This document shows positions 7,198 to 10,565 of a DNA stretch of 10,565 nucleotides, piece after piece (the first letter of the stretch is position 1; the number at the start of each line of letters is the position of its first letter). The stretch comes from SAR324 cluster bacterium (lineage in GTDB: Bacteria; SAR324; NAC60-12). Made by a program: the position numbers and the translations under genes. The stretch spans positions 1 to 10,565 of the forward strand of contig JAPKDT010000056.1 in the NCBI GenBank assembly GCA_028822475.1, in the 5' to 3' direction. Under the pieces are notes generated by a model, which made no database searches, was not told the DNA's origin, and was given only the letters and a program-made list of their open reading frames with translations.

Positions 7198-7249
7198 AGC
7201 GACAACAGAAGTCTCACTGCATAGAGATTCTTCATGGATGGGTTGTGCT
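7198..7249 (-). terminator. Terminator-like stem-loop after secG
   Basis: An interrupted long hairpin: AGC/GCT (7198-7200 with 7247-7249), ACAAC/GTTGT (7202-7206 with 7242-7246), GAAG/CTTC (7208-7211 with 7230-7233) and TCTC/GAGA (7212-7215 with 7224-7227), around an 8-base loop. It begins 12 bases after the secG stop codon. On the minus strand it is followed by CTAGCTTTTAATACTTT, only moderately T-rich, so termination may be weak or factor-assisted. Confidence 0.35.
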
Positions 7250-7261
7250 GATCCGGTGGTC

Positions 7262-7657
7262 TTAGTTTCCGGATGAGGAATCTACAGGTGGCGCCGCTTT
7301 CTGTTCTAACTCAGCAGTAGGAATCTCCGTGGTTGTTTCCGCTTGCGAATCTTCCTCTGGAATAAGCATTTGCTCTGCCGCAGGCACTACCGAGGTGGCC
7401 GGTTTTAAATCCCTTACAACAGAATCACGTGCTGTTTCTGAAGAAAGATAAGCCAGAGAGAGAGAGGTCAACATGAAAACAATCGCCACAACGGTCGTAA
7501 TTTTTCCTACACCTGTCATGCTTCCACGCACCGAGTTTGCCTGACCCACGCTGCCGAAAGCGGCACCTAGTTCCGCGCCACGGCCGGACTGAAGGAGGAC
7601 AAAAAAGATGATCGAAATAGAAGCAATAATGTGAAAAACTAGAATTAATTCAAACAT
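7262..7657 (-). CDS. secG: SecG, preprotein translocase subunit
   Basis: A 131-residue SecG, the small inner membrane subunit of the SecYEG export channel. Two membrane helices are visible: residues 3-22 (ELILVFHIIASISIIFFVLL) and about 51-72 (ITTVVAIVFMLTSLSLAYLS). They flank the family's conserved cytoplasmic loop, LQSGRGAELGAAFG (residues 22-35) followed by RGSMTGVGKITT. After residue 73 comes a long tail rich in Glu, Pro, Ala and Thr, as in many proteobacterial SecG proteins. It is downstream of tpiA on the same strand with a 28-base gap; tpiA-secG is a common bacterial pairing, and the two probably share a transcript. The ribosome binding site is weak. Confidence 0.95.
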   Translation of the reverse strand: MFELILVFHIIASISIIFFVLLQSGRGAELGAAFGSVGQANSVRGSMTGVGKITTVVAIVFMLTSLSLAYLSSETARDSVVRDLKPATSVVPAAEQMLIPEEDSQAETTTEIPTAELEQKAAPPVDSSSGN

Positions 7658-7685
7658 AAAGACTGGTCAAGATAGATTTTTTTAA

Positions 7686-8438
7686 TCAGCTGCCCGCTGT
7701 TACAATTTGCGGGAAAGCATCAGTTTTAAGAGCAGCTCCACCAACAAGCGCACCGTCAATTTCGGATTGAGAAAGTAAAGTTTCCGCATTTTCTGCATTT
7801 ACACTTCCGCCGTAAAGGATCTGCATTTTATCAGCAACTTCAGGACTGGCAAGTGATTCCAGTTCGTTGCGGATTACCATGTGCATTGAGTTGGCTTGTT
7901 CAGGAGAAGCAGTTTTACCTGTACCAATTGCCCAAACCGGTTCGTATGCGACTACGCAACGGAGTTGGTCATCTGCCGCTAATCCTGACAAACCCTTGCC
8001 CAACTGTGCGATAACTACTTCTTCGTGATTCCCTGATTCGCGTTGCTCCAACGTTTCTCCAACACAGAGAATCGGACGGATACCGTGTTTTAGCAGAGTT
8101 TCTGTTTTGCTACGGATAAATTCGTCAGTTTCACCAAACAGCATTCTACGCTCAGAATGTCCGACAATACACCATTGAGCTCCGCATTCCTGCAGTAACG
8201 GTGCAGATGTTTCACCGGTAAACGCTCCGGACGTTTCTGAATGAACATTTTGCGCGCCAACCGCGATTCGTGTACCTTCAAATGTCTTTTTCATTGATGA
8301 CAGCAAAACATCCGGTGGACAAATCACGACTTCACAACTACTCTTTTCCACTAATGGACTGAGAACTTTCAACATCTCGTCAATCAGCGCGAACGAGCCG
8401 TTCATTTTCCAGTTTGCCGCAATCAGTTTGGCCCGCAT
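7686..8438 (-). CDS. tpiA: Triosephosphate isomerase
   Basis: A 250-residue glycolytic enzyme that interconverts dihydroxyacetone phosphate and glyceraldehyde 3-phosphate in the cytoplasm. All key residues are present: Lys11 in AANWKMNG, His94 in IVGHSERR, Glu166 in VAYEPVWAIGTGKTA (the family signature and mobile loop), and the phosphate-binding LYGGSVN (residues 208-214) and ALVGGAAL (230-237). The length matches the family and nothing is missing. It begins at an ATG with an AGAG-type ribosome binding site upstream, and is the first gene of the tpiA-secG unit. It diverges from the chorismate mutase gene across a 234-base AT-rich spacer that must hold both promoters. gapA and pgk, often adjacent in other genomes, are not in this window. 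Confidence 0.98.
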   Translation of the reverse strand: MRAKLIAANWKMNGSFALIDEMLKVLSPLVEKSSCEVVICPPDVLLSSMKKTFEGTRIAVGAQNVHSETSGAFTGETSAPLLQECGAQWCIVGHSERRMLFGETDEFIRSKTETLLKHGIRPILCVGETLEQRESGNHEEVVIAQLGKGLSGLAADDQLRCVVAYEPVWAIGTGKTASPEQANSMHMVIRNELESLASPEVADKMQILYGGSVNAENAETLLSQSEIDGALVGGAALKTDAFPQIVTAGS

Positions 8439-8672
8439 CTAAATTTCTCTTTAAAAAAAGTCAATATCACAAAAAAGATAATCACTGAATACTAAGTCTT
8501 TTATCTGTTAATTACAAGATTTTTCCTGAAATATTGACTAGTTTGATCGTAGCTATTGCGTTTTCTGAACTATTTGCTACTTATACTTACGGTCAATTTT
8601 TTATTACAGTTTTCAAAATTCAATATTTTTGAGTGTGACTTTAGTCTTAATTACAATAATCAGGGAGAAATT
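8439..8672. promoter_or_regulatory. Divergent AT-rich spacer between tpiA and the chorismate mutase gene
   Basis: The two flanking genes read outward from this 234-base region, so promoters are expected in both directions. On the plus strand, TATACT (8582-8587) is a fair -10 box and TTGATC (8543-8548) a possible -35-like box, but the spacing between them is wrong for a pair. No promoter could be settled for tpiA either. I see no operator dyad or riboswitch-like fold. Confidence 0.3.
8662..8667 (+). promoter_or_regulatory. Ribosome binding site that decides the chorismate mutase start
   Basis: AGGGAG lies five bases before an in-frame TTG at 8673. The upstream alternative TTG at 8556 has no such site. 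The position also matches where the AroQ domain begins. Confidence 0.6.
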
Positions 8673-8921
8673 TTGGAGAAATTAAGGGGGCGCATTGACG
8701 AGTTGGATGCAGAATTATTGGCATTGCTGAATGAACGTGCAAAATGTGTAATGAAAATTGGAGCAATAAAACAAAAAGAAAACACTGAAGTATTAGTCCC
8801 GCAAAGGGAAATAGAGTTACTCGACCGTTTAAGCTCGCTCAATCAGGGTCCGATGACCGCTGATATGGTACTGCATATTTTTCAGCAAATAATCGATACG
8901 CTCAAAGAGTTGCAGAAATAG
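8673..8921 (+). CDS. aroQ: Stand-alone AroQ-type chorismate mutase (TTG start)
   Basis: An 82-residue all-helical chorismate mutase, which rearranges chorismate to prephenate on the path to phenylalanine and tyrosine. Aligned by eye with the E. coli P-protein mutase domain, the active-site residues are Arg5 (EKLRGRID), Arg22 (NERAK), Lys33 (IGAIK), Arg45-Glu46 (VPQREIELL) and a C-terminal Gln81. The E. coli Asp48 position is Val42 here, a variation I believe occurs in other family members. I place the start at TTG 8673 because of the AGGGAG site and because the family domain starts there. The frame stays open upstream to a TTG at 8556 and would add 39 residues beginning MRFLNYLLLILTVNFLL, a hydrophobic stretch that could be read as a signal or anchor, but without a ribosome binding site. 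It is not fused to prephenate dehydratase or a DAHP synthase, and is monocistronic here. Confidence 0.85.
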   Translation: MEKLRGRIDELDAELLALLNERAKCVMKIGAIKQKENTEVLVPQREIELLDRLSSLNQGPMTADMVLHIFQQIIDTLKELQK

Positions 8922-9000
8922 CAATTGACGAAGTCTAATAAATTATGCAACTAAATCTTTGTTTCAATGCTAGAGTTAAGAATAAGCTGCTTTAAAAAAA

Positions 9001-9489
9001 TTATTTTATTTCAAGAAGTTCAACTTCAAAAATCAATATTGCATCCGGCGGAATTGCGTTGCCTGCGCCTTGTCTTCCGTAAGCTAAATCCGAAGGAATC
9101 GTCAGTTCCCACTTATCACCCACATGCATTAACTGCAGAGCTTCAGTCCAGCCCCGGATAACACCATTTACCGGAAAAGAAGCGGGTTGATTACGTTTAT
9201 AAGAACTGTCAAATTCTGTCCCATCAGTCAGTTTACCGCTGTAATGCACAGTAACAATACTGCTCGGAGAAGGATTCTCAGTTCCAGAACCTTCCGTTAT
9301 TATACGATACTGCAAACCGCTTGCAGTGGTGATAGTATCTGCTGAAGCTGTATTGGTCACAATTCCCTCTTGATTTAAAGTTGACGGCACAGGATAATCT
9401 GCACCTTTATTTGCATTCATATAAAGCGCGGCTGCAGCAACCAGTGCCGCTAGGGCCAAAAGATAAATCCTGTTTTTGTCACTCGGCAT
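9001..9489 (-). CDS. Membrane-anchored FKBP-type peptidyl-prolyl cis-trans isomerase
   Basis: A 162-residue protein that isomerises X-proline bonds and so helps proteins fold. Residues 8-24 are hydrophobic (IYLLALAALVAAAALYM) after a short charged start, giving an N-terminal membrane anchor or signal peptide and a periplasmic catalytic domain. No lipobox cysteine is present. Residues 31-54 are a Ser/Thr-rich linker. The FKBP domain runs from about residue 55 (TASGLQYRIITEGSG) to the end: VTVHYSGKLTDGTEFDSS with Tyr83, Phe93 and Asp94; VIRGWTEAL with the pocket Trp114; DLAYGRQGAG with Tyr137; and IPPDAILIFEVELLEI. This resembles FkpA/FklB and MIP-type catalytic domains, but without their N-terminal dimerisation helices. 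A GAGGA ribosome binding site (9494-9498) supports the ATG. It is downstream of the MoxR-like gene with a 61-base gap. Confidence 0.94.
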   Translation of the reverse strand: MPSDKNRIYLLALAALVAAAALYMNANKGADYPVPSTLNQEGIVTNTASADTITTASGLQYRIITEGSGTENPSPSSIVTVHYSGKLTDGTEFDSSYKRNQPASFPVNGVIRGWTEALQLMHVGDKWELTIPSDLAYGRQGAGNAIPPDAILIFEVELLEIK

Positions 9490-9550
9490 TTAAGTCCTCA
9501 GATAATAATTAAAGACGAAATCAGCTATCGCTGCTGTTAAATTGGAGTAG

Positions 9551-10453
9551 TTACTCTACAGGAAGCTCTTTGATTTTTACACCTACTTTTTCAAATAAAT
9601 CGCTTAGTGAATCCTTCACATGCTGTATATCCATACGGTCTTTGAAAACAATACCGAGCGTTGATTCAACCATGACAGGGTCAAGATGATCCTGATGCAG
9701 CGTGACCAGTGATCTAGCCCAGTCCAATGTTTCTGCAACTCCGGGGATTTTTTCCAGTTTTTGTTTACGAATCAATTCCATAAATACACAGATTTGTTTG
9801 GCCAGCCGAAGATCACATCCGGGGACTTTGCTGCGTACAATCGCCAATTCTTTTTCATATTCCGGATAATCCATCCACAAGTAAAAGCAGCGACGGCGTA
9901 CTGCATCTGATAATTCACGGGTACGATTACTGGTTAAAATTACATAGGGTTTTTCTTTGGCTTTTATACTGCCGATTTCCGGAATCGTGATTTGCCATTC
10001 AGATAGAATTTCCAACAAAAAACTTTCAAATTCCTCGTCTGAACGATCAAGTTCATCAATTAATAAAACTGGTGGTTTATGATGCGTGATCGCCTGCAGC
10101 AAAGGGCGTTTCAGCAAAAAATCTTCACTGAAAATTGTAGACTCACGCTCTGCCAGAGATTTTTCCCCACCTTCTTCAAGTTTGATGTGCAGCAACTGGC
10201 GTTGATAATTCCACTCATAAAGCGCCATATTTGCGTCAAGCCCTTCATAACACTGTAGTCGTATCAAATCTGTATCAAGCGCTTTTGCCATTACTTTCGC
10301 GATTTCAGTTTTTCCAACACCAGCCGGACCTTCAACCAGCAAAGGTTTTTGCAGTGTTTTCGCTAAATAAACCGACATGACAATTGCGGAATCTGCCACA
10401 TAATTTTGCTCCTCCAGCATTTTCCGAATTTTTTCTGTATCTTCTTTGTACAT
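9551..10453 (-). CDS. MoxR-family AAA+ ATPase (CoxD-like subgroup)
   Basis: A 300-residue AAA+ ATPase. Walker A is GPAGVGKT (residues 42-49), Walker B is PVLLIDELD (128-136), sensor 1 is LTSNRT (173-178), and the arginine cluster is DAVRRRCFYLW (183-193). The blocks RLQCYEGLD, ALYEWNYQRQLL and EILSEWQITIPEIG are typical of the MoxR subgroup found beside CoxE-type von Willebrand factor A proteins, where the ATPase acts as a chaperone that activates metalloenzymes such as CO dehydrogenase. That role is family knowledge; the client here is unknown. I start it at the ATG 10453, which has AGGA seven bases upstream (10461-10464). The frame is open to a TTG at 10492 (13 more residues), but that start would overlap the upstream coding region and lacks a good ribosome binding site. 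No VWA partner is visible: the next gene downstream is an FKBP isomerase. Confidence 0.92.
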   Translation of the reverse strand: MYKEDTEKIRKMLEEQNYVADSAIVMSVYLAKTLQKPLLVEGPAGVGKTEIAKVMAKALDTDLIRLQCYEGLDANMALYEWNYQRQLLHIKLEEGGEKSLAERESTIFSEDFLLKRPLLQAITHHKPPVLLIDELDRSDEEFESFLLEILSEWQITIPEIGSIKAKEKPYVILTSNRTRELSDAVRRRCFYLWMDYPEYEKELAIVRSKVPGCDLRLAKQICVFMELIRKQKLEKIPGVAETLDWARSLVTLHQDHLDPVMVESTLGIVFKDRMDIQHVKDSLSDLFEKVGVKIKELPVE

Positions 10454-10460
10454 TCTTGAA

Positions 10461-10464
10461 TCCT
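10461..10464 (-). promoter_or_regulatory. Ribosome binding site that decides the MoxR-like start
   Basis: AGGA on the minus strand, seven bases from the ATG at 10453. It sits in the 14-base gap after the stop codon of the upstream reading frame, the usual arrangement within an operon. Confidence 0.5.
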
Positions 10465-10467
10465 GAT

Positions 10468-10565
10468 TCACGTTTCGTTTTGACGGGCACAATCTTCAAG
10501 TGCGTCCCACGCCAATTTCATACATTTAATTCTACTTCGGTGTTTTTTCAAGGCAATCAAAGGTC
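10468..10565 (-). CDS. 3' end of an unidentified gene upstream of the MoxR-like ATPase (partial)
   Basis: From the right edge of the window the minus strand is open for 31 codons in one frame, then ends in TGA at 10468-10470. The last residues read MKLAWDALEDCARQNET. The stop lies 14 bases before the MoxR-like ATG with a ribosome binding site between them, as expected for consecutive operon genes. I do not recognise the family from so short a tail. An open stretch of this length could also arise by chance, so the call rests on spacing and on the protein-like composition of the tail. Confidence 0.45.
   Translation of the reverse strand, partial: PLIALKKHRSRIKCMKLAWDALEDCARQNET

Larger units (their letters stand above)
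6797..7261. other. 465-base intergenic region without a protein gene
   Basis: Lies between the proB start and the secG stop, both on the minus strand. I see no credible coding region on either strand. It holds the proB promoter (6881-6910), a leader hairpin (6813-6826), two small hairpins (7001-7044), a nested two-stem structure (7083-7188) and a terminator-like hairpin (7198-7249). No tRNA, tmRNA or SRP RNA signature was found when read by eye. Confidence 0.8.

Noticed and set aside
7198..7261. tRNA-Leu gene after secG, as in some genomes
   Set aside because: No acceptor stem, anticodon arm or T-loop consensus could be fitted on either strand; the pairing seen is a single long hairpin.
6797..7261. 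tmRNA, SRP RNA or known riboswitch in the gap
   Set aside because: No tag-peptide frame, no GGAA-capped SRP helix motif and no riboswitch core that I recognise; left as an unassigned structured element.
8922..9000. Terminator between the convergent chorismate mutase and FKBP genes
   Set aside because: There is a run of A and T residues near 8994-9010, but no convincing GC-containing stem next to it.
9490..9550. Terminator or promoter in the moxR-FKBP gap
   Set aside because: Only a 4-bp CAGC/GCTG stem with a modest T-rich stretch; too weak to call, and read-through in an operon is as likely.
10454..10492. Longer MoxR-like protein starting at TTG 10492
   Set aside because: Would overlap the upstream reading frame, lacks a good ribosome binding site, and the 13 extra residues are not typical of the family; ATG 10453 has AGGA at proper spacing.

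Overview
The window looks like an ordinary chromosomal stretch from a Gram-negative, moderately AT-rich bacterium. Gram-negative is inferred from a cytochrome c maturation System I heme lyase (CcmF) with its thioredoxin-like partner, and from a periplasmic protein carrying TonB/TolA-like C-terminal domains. The tpiA-secG pair, the ACT-domain malic enzyme and the general protein style fit an uncultured deltaproteobacteria-related lineage (SAR324-like is my best guess), but that assignment is an inference without a database search. I see no phage genes, transposase, CRISPR array, tRNA or rRNA.

Layout. (1) 63-1616, plus strand: a secreted protein of 517 residues with an OB-fold-like N-terminal region and two tandem TonB_C-like domains. 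(2) 6796 down to 1637, minus strand: one probable operon, proB (glutamate 5-kinase) - ACT-domain malic enzyme - ccmF - ccmG/dsbE-like thioredoxin. It has a good extended -10 promoter at 6881-6910 and very tight spacing between the first two genes. (3) 6797-7261: a 465-base gap without a protein gene. It holds that promoter, several stem-loops, and a nested two-stem element at about 7083-7188 that may be a small structured RNA. (4) 8438 down to 7262, minus strand: tpiA-secG, with a terminator-like hairpin just after secG. (5) 8673-8921, plus strand: a stand-alone AroQ chorismate mutase that probably starts at a TTG codon with a strong ribosome binding site. (6) 10565 down to 9001, minus strand: the 3' end of an unidentified gene, then a MoxR/CoxD-like AAA+ ATPase, then a membrane-anchored FKBP-type prolyl isomerase.

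Functionally the genes are mostly core metabolism (proline entry step, malate decarboxylation, triose phosphate isomerisation, aromatic amino acid branch point), protein export (SecG) and envelope protein maturation (CcmF/CcmG for c-type cytochromes, FKBP isomerase, TonB-like periplasmic protein). I did not find a convincing undescribed multi-gene system. The items most worth a second look are the structured intergenic element, the altered nucleotide-site residues of ProB, and the unusual architecture of the first protein.
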